A stretch of DNA of 64,000 nt. It comes from Alteromonas confluentis (GTDB lineage: Bacteria > Pseudomonadota > Gammaproteobacteria > Enterobacterales > Alteromonadaceae). Under the pieces are notes generated by a model that saw only the letters and a program-made list of their open reading frames with translations, was not told where the DNA came from and did no database searches. The position numbers and the translations under genes were made by a program. The stretch covers positions 63,272-127,271 of the forward strand of contig NZ_MDHN01000039.1 in NCBI RefSeq assembly GCF_001757105.1, written 5' to 3'. Shown in pieces: positions 9,934-19,016 of the stretch (positions are counted from its first letter, which is position 1; each line of letters begins with the position of its first letter).

Positions 9934-10469
9934 CCAGAAGGTTTTATATCCATGCTGGTGAGATATTCATCGGCATCAATAACCCCTTCGAGACTGGCTT
10001 TTTTCAGCCAGGCAATGCCCTGTAGACGATCGGCCACTACGCCTCGGCCCTCAATCAGCGCGACACCATAGTGATATTTCGCCAAACTGGAATAGCCCGC
10101 GGCGTCATTGGTGTTGGCGCCGCGCTTCATCAGTGCCGTGGCTTTCGCAAGATCCTTTTCCACCGCCACACCGGTTTCATACATCTGTGCAAGCCAAATC
10201 ATGGCGTAAACGCTGTCGAAACGTTCGATGCAGTCATTAAAAATTGCCAGTGCTGCAGCGTGATCGCCGGTTTTCTCTGCTGCATAACCGTAAAGACACT
10301 TAAGCTGATTATGGCTGCTTATCATGCTGTCGTAGCTGAGTTCATTACCGGTGACTTCACGGGCGACGTTGGTTGAATCATTGTCGGCACTGCTGTCGGC
10401 CACAGCCTCGAATGCGCTAAAAGTAAACAGCAAGGGCGTAAGTATGTAGCTAACGTGTGATAACTTCAT
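9924..10469 (-). CDS. Secreted Sel1/TPR-like repeat protein
   Basis: A 181-residue protein of unknown role. The ATG at 10469 is chosen over the longer frame because AGGA lies a few bases upstream and it gives a clean signal peptide (hydrophobic residues 8-22, cleavage near AVA-DSS). Residues 60-175 hold Sel1-type helical repeats (WLAQMYETGVAVEKDLAKA, YHYGVALIEGRGVVADRLQG). Such proteins usually act as periplasmic scaffolds. It stands alone and converges with the TatD gene. Confidence 0.75.
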   Translation of the reverse strand: MKLSHVSYILTPLLFTFSAFEAVADSSADNDSTNVAREVTGNELSYDSMISSHNQLKCLYGYAAEKTGDHAAALAIFNDCIERFDSVYAMIWLAQMYETGVAVEKDLAKATALMKRGANTNDAAGYSSLAKYHYGVALIEGRGVVADRLQGIAWLKKASLEGVIDADEYLTSMDIKPSGQG

Positions 10470-10648
10470 GGGCTTTCCTGAGAACATTATTGTTGATGGT
10501 TTATTAACCACATTAGCAAAGGAAGCGGGGCGGGGCCAGTTCAGTAATCGGCAGTTAACATCGGCATATTGCTTAGCTGAATATACGGCGCTATTGCCAT
10601 GATCTCAGTGTATGTGAATTCCTGGGGGGAACATTCAACCAAACTGAT

Positions 10649-11254
10649 TTAGCGGTTACTGTTCTGCAGCAGATAACGGTAACGCCACCCAAGCAGGGTT
10701 ATGATTACACCGCTGATGATACCTATGATCAACAAGGCGGCTTGTAACATAAAATCAGCGCTAATAAGTTGTCTTCGCTCTTCAAGCAAAGCGTCATCAT
10801 CAAAAACGATTTGCAGCACACCGGTCTGAATATGGTCTGGATTCATTATAGGCTGCATTTTTACGGGGAAGGGCGTATTAGAATCTAAAGTGGCTGGCGC
10901 TGTTTCACTGATGGCAGAGCTTAATTCTCTACCGCTCACATCAAAAACGGCCGCTTTACGTATTACAGGGGAGCTTACCAGTCGGGTTAAGTGCGCATCG
11001 ATGGCATCGGCATGCTTTTGTGCCACCGCGTCTGCGAGTAACATACTGTATTGCTCAGCTAAAACATCAACAGGCAGCGCGGCGGCCTTTTCCAGTGATT
11101 GCTGGGCATAATGACGTTGTGTCAAAGCCAAAAAGATACTCGCGATCACAAGTAAGGAAACGGCAAGCAGATGAACGTTTCGCTTTTGCAGCCATGCAAA
11201 CCAATGTGTTTTCTCTGGGGCAGGCGTTTTCCATGCCGCGTATTTATCAGTCAT
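10649..11254 (-). CDS. YtjB/AhpA-type membrane protein
   Basis: An inner-membrane protein of about 201 residues with helices at about residues 26-46 (VHLLAVSLLVIASIFLALTQ) and near the C-terminus (LQAALLIIGIISGVIITLLGW), and a periplasmic domain between them. It corresponds to E. coli YtjB (SMP), which also lies divergent to serB. In Vibrio a similar protein is called AhpA. The start is uncertain: an upstream in-frame ATG at 11320 is possible, but neither has a clear ribosome-binding site. Its molecular function is not established. Confidence 0.75.
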   Translation of the reverse strand: MTDKYAAWKTPAPEKTHWFAWLQKRNVHLLAVSLLVIASIFLALTQRHYAQQSLEKAAALPVDVLAEQYSMLLADAVAQKHADAIDAHLTRLVSSPVIRKAAVFDVSGRELSSAISETAPATLDSNTPFPVKMQPIMNPDHIQTGVLQIVFDDDALLEERRQLISADFMLQAALLIIGIISGVIITLLGWRYRYLLQNSNR

Positions 11255-11387
11255 ATTTAGAAAGCTTAACGGTTTGTATTCATGATACCGGTTTTCGATT
11301 CCTGGGCATAATCTATTCATAAAAGGCTGTTTTACCTTGTCGATGAATTCGCTAGGATACGCATTCTTTTATTGGCAGGATTTTATT

Positions 11388-12392
11388 TTGAGCGTGTTAA
11401 CGGTTTCTTCATTACATAGTCAGCAAGGCTTGCTGGCGTTATTCGGCGCACAACCAGATGGCGTGGTGTTTAAAGATGCGCAATGGCAGGCTGCAAGTGG
11501 CAGTGAAGCAGCAACAGACGCAGTGTTAACCGTGTACGCCCCGGCGCTTACCCTTAGCCAACTAGCAGGTATCACTCAGGCGTTGGAAGGAACTTGTGAT
11601 CTACACGGTTTTACCCTGCATCCGCTTAGCGGTAAGTTTCATGAAGTGGTGGTGAAAGCACCGGTAACGGTGTTGGATGAATCTGCATTGAAGCCGCAGC
11701 TAGAAGCTATTGCCGCCCAGTATTATGTCGACATTGTTGTACAGCATAATCAACCAGAACTTGCTCGTCCGGGTTTGTTGGTGATGGACATGGACAGCAC
11801 TATTATCCAAATTGAATGTATCGATGAAATCGCCAAACTAGCGGGGCTGGGTGAAAAAGTCGCAGAAGTGACGGCACGTGCCATGCGTGGTGAACTGGCA
11901 TTCAGTGAAAGTCTGATCTCTAGGGTGGCGTGCCTAAAAGGCGTGCCAGTGGCACAGCTTGCACAAATTCGTGACAGCATTCCATTGATGCCTGGCGTTG
12001 TACCGCTCATTGCAGAACTAAAAGCCCACGGTTGGAAAATTGCTATTGCCTCTGGTGGCTTTACTTACTTCGCTGCCTATGTGAAGGAGCGCCTTGGTTT
12101 AGATGCGGCTTACTCGAATACGTTAAAAGTCGACGGCGACGTGTTGGCTGGAGAAGTGGTGGGTGAAATCGTAGACGCCGACGTTAAAGCGCGCAGAGTG
12201 GCGTCGCTGGCAGATGAATGGCAAATTCCCATGTCGCAAACGGTAGCGATGGGCGACGGTGCTAACGATTTAGTGATGATGGCTAAAGCCGCATTGGGTG
12301 TTGCTTGTCATGCTAAGCCGTTGGTACGTGAAAAAGCCGACACTGCTATTCGTTATAGTGGCTTACAAGGCATGCTTTATTTACTCAAATGA
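11388..12392 (+). CDS. serB: Phosphoserine phosphatase
   Basis: HAD-family enzyme for the last step of serine synthesis. Catalytic motif I is MDMDSTIIQIECIDEIAKLA, motif II is IASGGFTYF, and motif III/IV is MGDGANDLVMM. An N-terminal ACT-like region of about 120 residues precedes the catalytic domain. TTG 11388 is favoured because AGGA ends 7 bases before it. ATG 11343 is in frame but lacks a ribosome-binding site. It is divergent from the ytjB-like gene, as in enterics. Confidence 0.93.
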   Translation: MSVLTVSSLHSQQGLLALFGAQPDGVVFKDAQWQAASGSEAATDAVLTVYAPALTLSQLAGITQALEGTCDLHGFTLHPLSGKFHEVVVKAPVTVLDESALKPQLEAIAAQYYVDIVVQHNQPELARPGLLVMDMDSTIIQIECIDEIAKLAGLGEKVAEVTARAMRGELAFSESLISRVACLKGVPVAQLAQIRDSIPLMPGVVPLIAELKAHGWKIAIASGGFTYFAAYVKERLGLDAAYSNTLKVDGDVLAGEVVGEIVDADVKARRVASLADEWQIPMSQTVAMGDGANDLVMMAKAALGVACHAKPLVREKADTAIRYSGLQGMLYLLK

Positions 12393-12524
12393 TAGGTTCT
12401 TAGCCCAGGCACGCGTTGCATAATTGCGCTTTGCAGGGGCGATTCGCAGTACGATAAGTCGTAGAAGAATTATTGGAAAGTACGGAAGGTGACAGCGCTA
12501 ATGCGAGTCACCCTGTTCGCTGTG

Positions 12525-15089
12525 TCAATTTAACATTTTTTGAATGCGGTTTGTTGCTTCGTTGGCTTTTACAACCTGGCTATTACGCGCAATCGTGGCT
12601 TGGTCATACCCGAAACGCATGAGTACTTCCTGGGTCATGTCGATTAAATGCACTGACGCACCTATAGACCAGATTTTTTCTTCCAACTCTTTTGCGCGGT
12701 GCAAAGCATAGGTGCTGACATAATTTAATTCAGCTTGCAGCATGGCCAAATCGGGCTTACCTGTAAGCGTAATTAACACCTGAAACGCAACAAAATGCCC
12801 TTTTGAAATCGCCTCTGAAATAAAGGTCTTTTTACTCTCATCGTTAGCAAACTGCTTATCAAGCTTAGGTATTATTGCCTGGCCAATCTCTTTCGCTGTA
12901 GGCTCGTACGCAACCAATAACTCTTCTCTTACTAACTGATGGTCGATTTTCAACGTCTTTATGCTGCTCGTTATAAGCGGCGATTCTTGTTGTCTGTCCC
13001 GGTATAGAAACTCAATATTAACGCGGTTTTGCGAAGCAGCATGAGAGAGTAAGTGACAAGGCACGGTCCCCTTGTTTTGATAGACTGCCGTATCAGGCTC
13101 ATACCTCACACCGGTTTTAGCCAGCAGGAAAGCAAAGTTAGGCGTGTGGCGCGCGTTAATACAGCGCAGCGCATGACCAATCCCCGGGGTTTCCTCTTCT
13201 TCAGGATAGGTTTTCAATGACTGCTTGTTTTGTTTGATGAGTGTATTGAAGAATTGCCGTGCCGCTGCGCCGGCTTCGCCTTCTACGGCTTTCAAATGCA
13301 GAATATTGCGGTCGGCATTATGATGAATCACTTCATAGTTCATACTGATCGTGGCTGACTTCGAGGTCAGGCGAGGAAATTGAATTTTCACCACGCTCCC
13401 TGTATCGCCCGCAAACTCAGGTGAAATTTCAAGGCGTAAGCCAGATATTGAAATGTCTTCAGAAATGCCTGTGCTATGGAAGCTGTCATCGAAGCCCGTT
13501 AATTCGATAGGGGTGCGCAGAATGTAGCGCGTCTCCATTCGCTGTTCGGAAAAACGATAGCGGTAAGGTTTAATCGCTATAGGCGCTTTGTTTCTGGGGT
13601 GACCAAAAACGCGTAAGTGTCCCAGGTTCTTTCTGTCGAATCTGCGTGAGGCATATTGCCGTTGGCCAGAAAGGGAGGTCACATCGGTGATATGAACAAT
13701 ATACTTAAGGTTTTTGAGTCTTGCCATCAGTCGAGCCGATGGTGGAGAATTTTGTTTTTTCGCTGCGTTGGCGGCACTATCGGGTATGGATAACGGGGCG
13801 TAGGCCTCGTCGGGTGTCATCGATGATAAGGTGAGTTTGAACACCCGCCAACTAACTTTCCGAGAGCCAAAACCAATATACAGGGCCTTGAGTTTATCAT
13901 TCTGTTCAAGCTCCAAATTGGAAGCCGAATAGAAATATACCGCGCCGTCTTTTACGTGGGTAAAGCAGTAAATGTACATTTCCGCCCGGGTTGTCGACTG
14001 CTTCTGCAACCAGGCCAGACGGGAGGGTTTGAGCATATAGCCCAATTTCACGTCATCGTTCTCATCTTTCCAGTAGTCCAAGATTTCCTTGTTTGTACTG
14101 TTGAGCATGGCGTACCGGGGAAGCAGATGATTGTCTTGTTCATCAATAAAAATAGGTAAAGAAGGACTACAAGGCGAAATATATTGCTCAGCCGTTTTAT
14201 TGATTATCGCTTCAACGGTGTTGTTTAGATTTACTTTATACCGCCGCTTATTTCCGTGAATAAAGTTGTTCAGGAATTTATCAAATGACGGTGCCGGGAA
14301 ATCTGTGTTTCTTTTTAAAATTAAATAGAAATTACCGCGCTCAAATTTGGTCGTGATGACGTGATAATGAATGCCACTTCTATTGTCCATGGCAAATTCA
14401 TCTTCAAATCCGCGGAAATGGATTTGCAATGGCTGACCAGCATTAAATGCATATTCGTTGGGGAGCTTAAGTCGTAGCCCTTCTATAGAAATGTCTACAC
14501 TCGTGCCTTTGAAGAAATTGTGATGTTCATCTTCAATGTCTAACGCAACCGCAAAGTTCATCCTCTCATGATTACGATGATGGTACGCCAACAGATTTAC
14601 TACGGGAATAATGTGGTTTGGTAGATTTTCTTGGTTAGATTCAGGGGGGCTTTTTTCTTCAGAACGGGCTGCTTCGGCCCGGTCGCGCATAACCCGAAAA
14701 TTGTTTTCGGTTTTCATCACCGCTTCGTAAACGCCAAACGTGTAGTTGCCGTATACTTTGACCTGACGTTTAAACACGTCAATGGCTACGTCGTCCAGAT
14801 AGTGTTTTCGATCGCGAAATTCGAACAGTCGGCAATCGCCATCCACTTGACCTCGTAAGTCAATGGCGCGCAGGCAGGGCTTGGCCAACCGTTTGAGCTC
14901 CATCTTTATCAAGAAGCGCTTTTCTGAAGGAAGCTCATGGGTGAGTTGGATCAGAACCTGATTAAATTCCGGACGCCCGACAGACGGTTTCAATTGCTCA
15001 ATGACATCTGCAAATTGCTGAAGTTCTTTTTCCATTTCACCGACTAATCTTATCTGGCTGCCAACATCATCTGTCTTTATCGGCAGCAT
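12525..15089 (-). CDS. Large multi-PilZ-domain protein
   Basis: An 854-residue cytoplasmic protein with no signal peptide. At least two regions carry the cyclic-di-GMP-binding signature of PilZ domains: RxxxR at residues 172-176 with DISIEGLRL at 199-207, and RMETRYILRTPIEL near 518 with DISISGLRL near 547. A third, degenerate PilZ-like stretch may lie near residue 281 (NKRRYKVNL). Relatives are large gammaproteobacterial PilZ proteins of unknown output. It is divergent from radA, with only about 130 bases between start codons. A second start is possible at 15035. Confidence 0.8.
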   Translation of the reverse strand: MLPIKTDDVGSQIRLVGEMEKELQQFADVIEQLKPSVGRPEFNQVLIQLTHELPSEKRFLIKMELKRLAKPCLRAIDLRGQVDGDCRLFEFRDRKHYLDDVAIDVFKRQVKVYGNYTFGVYEAVMKTENNFRVMRDRAEAARSEEKSPPESNQENLPNHIIPVVNLLAYHHRNHERMNFAVALDIEDEHHNFFKGTSVDISIEGLRLKLPNEYAFNAGQPLQIHFRGFEDEFAMDNRSGIHYHVITTKFERGNFYLILKRNTDFPAPSFDKFLNNFIHGNKRRYKVNLNNTVEAIINKTAEQYISPCSPSLPIFIDEQDNHLLPRYAMLNSTNKEILDYWKDENDDVKLGYMLKPSRLAWLQKQSTTRAEMYIYCFTHVKDGAVYFYSASNLELEQNDKLKALYIGFGSRKVSWRVFKLTLSSMTPDEAYAPLSIPDSAANAAKKQNSPPSARLMARLKNLKYIVHITDVTSLSGQRQYASRRFDRKNLGHLRVFGHPRNKAPIAIKPYRYRFSEQRMETRYILRTPIELTGFDDSFHSTGISEDISISGLRLEISPEFAGDTGSVVKIQFPRLTSKSATISMNYEVIHHNADRNILHLKAVEGEAGAAARQFFNTLIKQNKQSLKTYPEEEETPGIGHALRCINARHTPNFAFLLAKTGVRYEPDTAVYQNKGTVPCHLLSHAASQNRVNIEFLYRDRQQESPLITSSIKTLKIDHQLVREELLVAYEPTAKEIGQAIIPKLDKQFANDESKKTFISEAISKGHFVAFQVLITLTGKPDLAMLQAELNYVSTYALHRAKELEEKIWSIGASVHLIDMTQEVLMRFGYDQATIARNSQVVKANEATNRIQKMLN

Positions 15090-15222
15090 TGCAGGTAACT
15101 ACAACCCAAATTAAGACCGGAAGCTTATCCTTTATTATTTTTCCGGTGTGCGGACCACAGATATTAACGGTAGAATAGCGGCAAATACCACTGTTTTGTT
15201 ACATCTTTACTCAACTATCACT

Positions 15223-16593
15223 ATGGCTAAACGAAAAACCGCATACGTATGTTCCGATTGTGGCGCTGAATTTCCGCGCTGGCAGGGGCAGTGCAGTGAC
15301 TGTAAATCCTGGAACACCATTTCTGAATTTGTCGTCTCTCCAGCAAAAACGCCCAAAGCCGGATTCAGTGGCTATGCAGGACAAACCAACGCGCGAATTG
15401 AGCCCCTCAATGCCATTAATTTAGAGGCATTGCCGCGATTTACTTCAGGTTTCAAAGAACTGGACCGGGTGCTCGGGGGCGGTATCGTTCCTGGCGCGGC
15501 CATGTTGATTGGTGGTTCCCCAGGGGCGGGTAAAAGTACCTTGTTGCTTCAGGTTATGTGTGAACTGGCAAAAGAGAAAAGCGCCTTGTATGTCACCGGT
15601 GAGGAATCGCTACAGCAGGTTGCGCTGCGAGCCCAGCGTCTGAATCTGCCTACTGACAAGTTGATGATGCTGGCAGAAACTAATGTGGAAACCATCTGCG
15701 AGCTGGCACTCACTCAGCAACCGAAGATCATGGTTATCGATTCCATTCAAGTAATGAATGTGTCGGATGTGCAGTCTGCGCCGGGTAGCGTGTCGCAAGT
15801 GCGGGAAAGCGCCGCCTACCTGACCCGCTTTGCCAAGCAAAACCACATCGCTATGTTTATCGTTGGGCATGTAACGAAAGACGGTAACCTGGCTGGCCCC
15901 AAGGTGTTAGAACACTGTATCGACTGTTCTATGATGTTGGAAGGGGAAAGTGATGGGCGTTTTCGTACCCTGCGTAGCCATAAAAATCGCTTTGGTGCGG
16001 TGAACGAACTGGGCGTGTTCGGCATGACCGAGCGGGGTTTAAGAGAAGTGAATAATCCTTCAGCGATTTTCCTCAGCCGCGGTGAAAATCAGGCCCCAGG
16101 TTCCAGCGTAATGGTGGTGTGGGAAGGAACACGGCCGCTACTGGTAGAAATTCAGGCGCTGGTGGATTATTCCCAGATGGCAAATCCCCGGCGAATTGCC
16201 GTGGGTTTGGAACAGAACCGTCTGGCCATGCTACTGGCAGTGCTGCATCGCCACGGCAATGTGCAGATGAACGACCAGGATGTGTTCGTGAACGTGGTGG
16301 GCGGCGTGAAGATTGGTGAAACTGGCGCAGATTTAGCCCTACTGCTGGCCATGGTGAGCAGTTTCCGCAACCGCTCACTACCGCGGGATTTGATTGTGTT
16401 TGGTGAAGTTGGCCTGGCTGGAGAAATTCGCCCGGTGCCCAATGGAACTGAGCGTATTACTGAAGCGGCTAAACATGGCTTTAAGCGGGCGATTGTGCCT
16501 AAAGCCAACGCGCCGAAGCAACCTATCCCGGGATTGACCGTAGTACCGGTGAGTCAACTCTCAGATGCATTAGAAGCCGTTAGCGAACAGTAG
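15223..16593 (+). CDS. radA: DNA repair protein RadA (Sms)
   Basis: RecA-like ATPase that drives branch migration in recombination. The N-terminal zinc finger has C10, C13, C24 and C27. Walker A GGSPGAGKST is at about residues 97-106. The RadA motif KNRFG is near residue 254, and a Lon-like C-terminal domain follows. ATG 15223 (MAKRKTAYVC) gives 456 residues, matching the 460 of E. coli, so the upstream extension from 15148 is rejected. PilZ genes lie on both sides. Confidence 0.96.
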   Translation: MAKRKTAYVCSDCGAEFPRWQGQCSDCKSWNTISEFVVSPAKTPKAGFSGYAGQTNARIEPLNAINLEALPRFTSGFKELDRVLGGGIVPGAAMLIGGSPGAGKSTLLLQVMCELAKEKSALYVTGEESLQQVALRAQRLNLPTDKLMMLAETNVETICELALTQQPKIMVIDSIQVMNVSDVQSAPGSVSQVRESAAYLTRFAKQNHIAMFIVGHVTKDGNLAGPKVLEHCIDCSMMLEGESDGRFRTLRSHKNRFGAVNELGVFGMTERGLREVNNPSAIFLSRGENQAPGSSVMVVWEGTRPLLVEIQALVDYSQMANPRRIAVGLEQNRLAMLLAVLHRHGNVQMNDQDVFVNVVGGVKIGETGADLALLLAMVSSFRNRSLPRDLIVFGEVGLAGEIRPVPNGTERITEAAKHGFKRAIVPKANAPKQPIPGLTVVPVSQLSDALEAVSEQ

Positions 16594-16595
16594 TG

Positions 16596-17000
16596 CTACG
16601 CGTCTTTTTTATACACAGCATCAATAAGCGCATTCAGATCCTGTTCGCTTAGACCAGGATCGCCACTGTTTAAATTAATCAGTGTGCGCAATTCAGCCAG
16701 ACATTCCACCTCGACATGATCGACCTTACAGCCGATAAATATCAAGTCAGAATTGCCCTGAGACTGGCGATAAAGCTGCTGCAGATAAAGCGTAATTAAC
16801 GGACTGTCGGGGTTGGCTTTGAACATGACTGTGTATGGGTCATAGCTGTCAAAGGGCAACATTTCCAGCATAGCTTCGGCCGCGCTTAGCCGCAACCCTT
16901 GCAGGGAAACATCTTCAATTGTGACGGGTATGCTATTACCGTGAAGGCTTAATTCTCCCGGTACTTTCAAATCAACTCGCTGGAACTGGCGTTTATCCAC
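16596..17000 (-). CDS. Small PilZ-domain protein
   Basis: A 134-residue single-domain PilZ protein, predicted to bind cyclic-di-GMP. RQFQR at residues 4-8 supplies the arginine motif and DVSLQGLRL at 30-38 the second motif, so both binding elements are intact. The start is GTG with AAGGA about 5 bases upstream. It converges with radA with a 2-base gap. Its promoter region carries repeated TTTACCC elements (see regulatory entry). The partner is unknown. Confidence 0.85.
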   Translation of the reverse strand: MDKRQFQRVDLKVPGELSLHGNSIPVTIEDVSLQGLRLSAAEAMLEMLPFDSYDPYTVMFKANPDSPLITLYLQQLYRQSQGNSDLIFIGCKVDHVEVECLAELRTLINLNSGDPGLSEQDLNALIDAVYKKDA

Positions 17001-17025
17001 GTTATCCTTCCCACATGCTTACCCC

Positions 17026-17095
17026 TAATTATTAGTATAAACAAAAGGGTAAGGTCAACCTGATGGGTAAAATTTATCAAACCCAATGGGTAAAA
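17026..17095 (-). promoter_or_regulatory. Candidate promoter with TTTTACCCAT repeats upstream of the small PilZ gene
   Basis: Reading the minus strand, TTTTACCCAT occurs at 17095-17086 and 17072-17063, 23 bases apart, with a looser third copy (CTTACCCTTT, 17053-17044). These lead into TTGACC (17058-17053) and, 18 bases on, TAATAA. The layout suggests an activator or repressor site above a sigma-70 promoter. Confidence 0.3.
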
Positions 17096-17112
17096 GCACG
17101 AAATAGATACTA

Positions 17113-17138
17113 AAAACCCCGCGTGAAGCGGGGTTTTG
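17113..17138 (-). terminator. Intrinsic terminator of ettA
   Basis: AAAACCCCGC, loop GTGAA, GCGGGGTTTT. The 10-bp stem with T-runs on both strands lies just past the ettA stop, so it can end transcription in either direction. Confidence 0.85.
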
Positions 17139-17142
17139 TCAG

Positions 17143-18813
17143 CTATTTCTTCGCCATACGCTTGTATTTCAGGCGGTGTGGCTCTACCACGTCGTGGCCA
17201 AAATTCTCTTTCAGCCAGGTTTCGTAATCGGTGTAGTTCCCTTCAAAGAAGTTAACTTTACCTTCATCACGATAGTCGATGATGTGGGTAGCTACGCGGT
17301 CGAGGAACCAACGATCGTGCGAGATAACCATGGCACAGCCAGGGAATTCCAATAACGCATTTTCCAGTGCTCGCAGGGTTTCCACGTCAAGATCGTTGGT
17401 CGGTTCATCGAGCAGTAGCACGTTGCCACCGGCTTTCAGTAGTTTGGCTAAGTGAACACGGTTGCGCTCACCACCTGACAGATCGCCAATGAATTTTTGC
17501 TGATCGCTACCACGGAAGTTAAAGCGGCTGCAGTAAGCGCGGCTATTAATTTCAAAGTTACCGATGCGGATAATGTCCGAATCGTCAGAAATTTCCTTCC
17601 ACACGGTGTTTTTGTCGTTCATGTGGTCACGGAACTGTTCCACGCTGGCAAGATGAACGGTATCACCAATTACGACTTCACCTTCGTCAGGTTGTTCCTG
17701 ACCTGAAATCATTTTAAACAGGGTCGATTTACCCGCACCGTTCGGTCCGATAATACCCACGATAGCGCCTTTGGGTACCACGAAGTCCATATCATCGATA
17801 AGTATGCGGTCACCGTAAGCTTTCTTCAGGTGCTTCACTTCGATGACTTTATCGCCCAGACGTTCGCCTGGCGGAATAAACAGCTCGTTGGTTTCATTAC
17901 GCTTCTGATAATCAGAGGTGGACATTTCTTCAAAACGGGCCATACGGGCTTTCGATTTAGCATGACGGCCTTTCGGGTTCGAGCGTACCCATTCCAGTTC
18001 CTGCTTCATCGATTTCACGCGGGCATTTTCAGTGCGTTCTTCCTGGGCAAGGCGGGCTTCTTTCTGTTCCAGCCAGGAAGAATAGTTACCTTCCCAAGGA
18101 ATACCGTGACCACGGTCGAGTTCCAAAATCCAGCCTGCCACGTTATCAAGGAAATAACGGTCGTGGGTAATGGCTACCACGGTACCTTCGTAGTCGTGAA
18201 GGAAGCGTTCCAGCCAGGCAACAGATTCGGCGTCTAAGTGGTTAGTCGGTTCGTCAAGCAGCAGCATGTCTGGCTTTTCAAGCAACAGACGACACAGGGC
18301 AACACGGCGACGCTCACCACCTGATAATTTAGACACATCGGCATCCCACGGTGGCAGACGCAGGGCGTCGGCGGCACGTTCTAATGCGTTATCCAGGTTG
18401 TGACCGTCTTTAGCCTGAATGATGGCTTCCAGTTCACCTTGCTCTTTAGCCAACGCATCGAAATCGGCATCAGCTTCGGCATAGGCGGCATACACTTCGT
18501 CAAGACGGGTAAGGGCGTGTTTTACGTCAGCAACCGCTTCTTCGATGTTGCCGCGTACGTCTTTAGTTTCGTCCAGCTTCGGTTCCTGAGGCAGGTAACC
18601 GATATTAATACCTGGCTGTGGGCGGGCTTCGCCTTCAATTTCGGTGTCCACACCAGCCATGATGCGCAGCAGGGTGGATTTACCCGCGCCATTCAGACCA
18701 AGTACGCCGATTTTAGCGCCAGGGAAAAAGCTTAGAGAGATATCTTTTAAGATATGACGGTTGGGTGGCACAATTTTGCCAACCCGATGCATAGAATATA
18801 CGTATTGAGACAT
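17143..18813 (-). CDS. ettA: Energy-dependent translational throttle protein EttA (ABC-F)
   Basis: Soluble ABC-F ATPase that binds the ribosomal E site and gates early elongation according to the ATP/ADP ratio. It has two ATP-binding cassettes: Walker A GLNGAGKST near residue 40 and GPNGAGKST near 350, and signatures LSGGERRR and LSGGERNR. The EttA arm and the linker ESTDYQKRN-like block (here MSTSDYQKRNETNELFIPPG, near 320-340) are intact. The length of 556 matches the 555 of E. coli. It is a single-gene unit with its own terminator. Confidence 0.96.
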   Translation of the reverse strand: MSQYVYSMHRVGKIVPPNRHILKDISLSFFPGAKIGVLGLNGAGKSTLLRIMAGVDTEIEGEARPQPGINIGYLPQEPKLDETKDVRGNIEEAVADVKHALTRLDEVYAAYAEADADFDALAKEQGELEAIIQAKDGHNLDNALERAADALRLPPWDADVSKLSGGERRRVALCRLLLEKPDMLLLDEPTNHLDAESVAWLERFLHDYEGTVVAITHDRYFLDNVAGWILELDRGHGIPWEGNYSSWLEQKEARLAQEERTENARVKSMKQELEWVRSNPKGRHAKSKARMARFEEMSTSDYQKRNETNELFIPPGERLGDKVIEVKHLKKAYGDRILIDDMDFVVPKGAIVGIIGPNGAGKSTLFKMISGQEQPDEGEVVIGDTVHLASVEQFRDHMNDKNTVWKEISDDSDIIRIGNFEINSRAYCSRFNFRGSDQQKFIGDLSGGERNRVHLAKLLKAGGNVLLLDEPTNDLDVETLRALENALLEFPGCAMVISHDRWFLDRVATHIIDYRDEGKVNFFEGNYTDYETWLKENFGHDVVEPHRLKYKRMAKK

Positions 18814-19016
18814 ACTCGTAACAGTGTCCTTAAATGAATTAACCGTATTGTACTCGTTTTCCCGTGGATCTGACCAGTGAAGCCGGTAACGATTTCTATA
18901 ATTGGCGGAAAATTATCCGCATAGTTGTTAAACCAACGGATTTTAGTGATAAGGGTCAGGACGAGAGTGACATTTTACAGTAGCATACACACAAAATTTC
19001 CGAACAGGATTTGCGC

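Noticed and set aside
12480..12520. GGTGAC...GTCACC repeat between serB and the large PilZ gene
   Set aside because: Only 6 paired bases with a 13-base spacer and no T-run.
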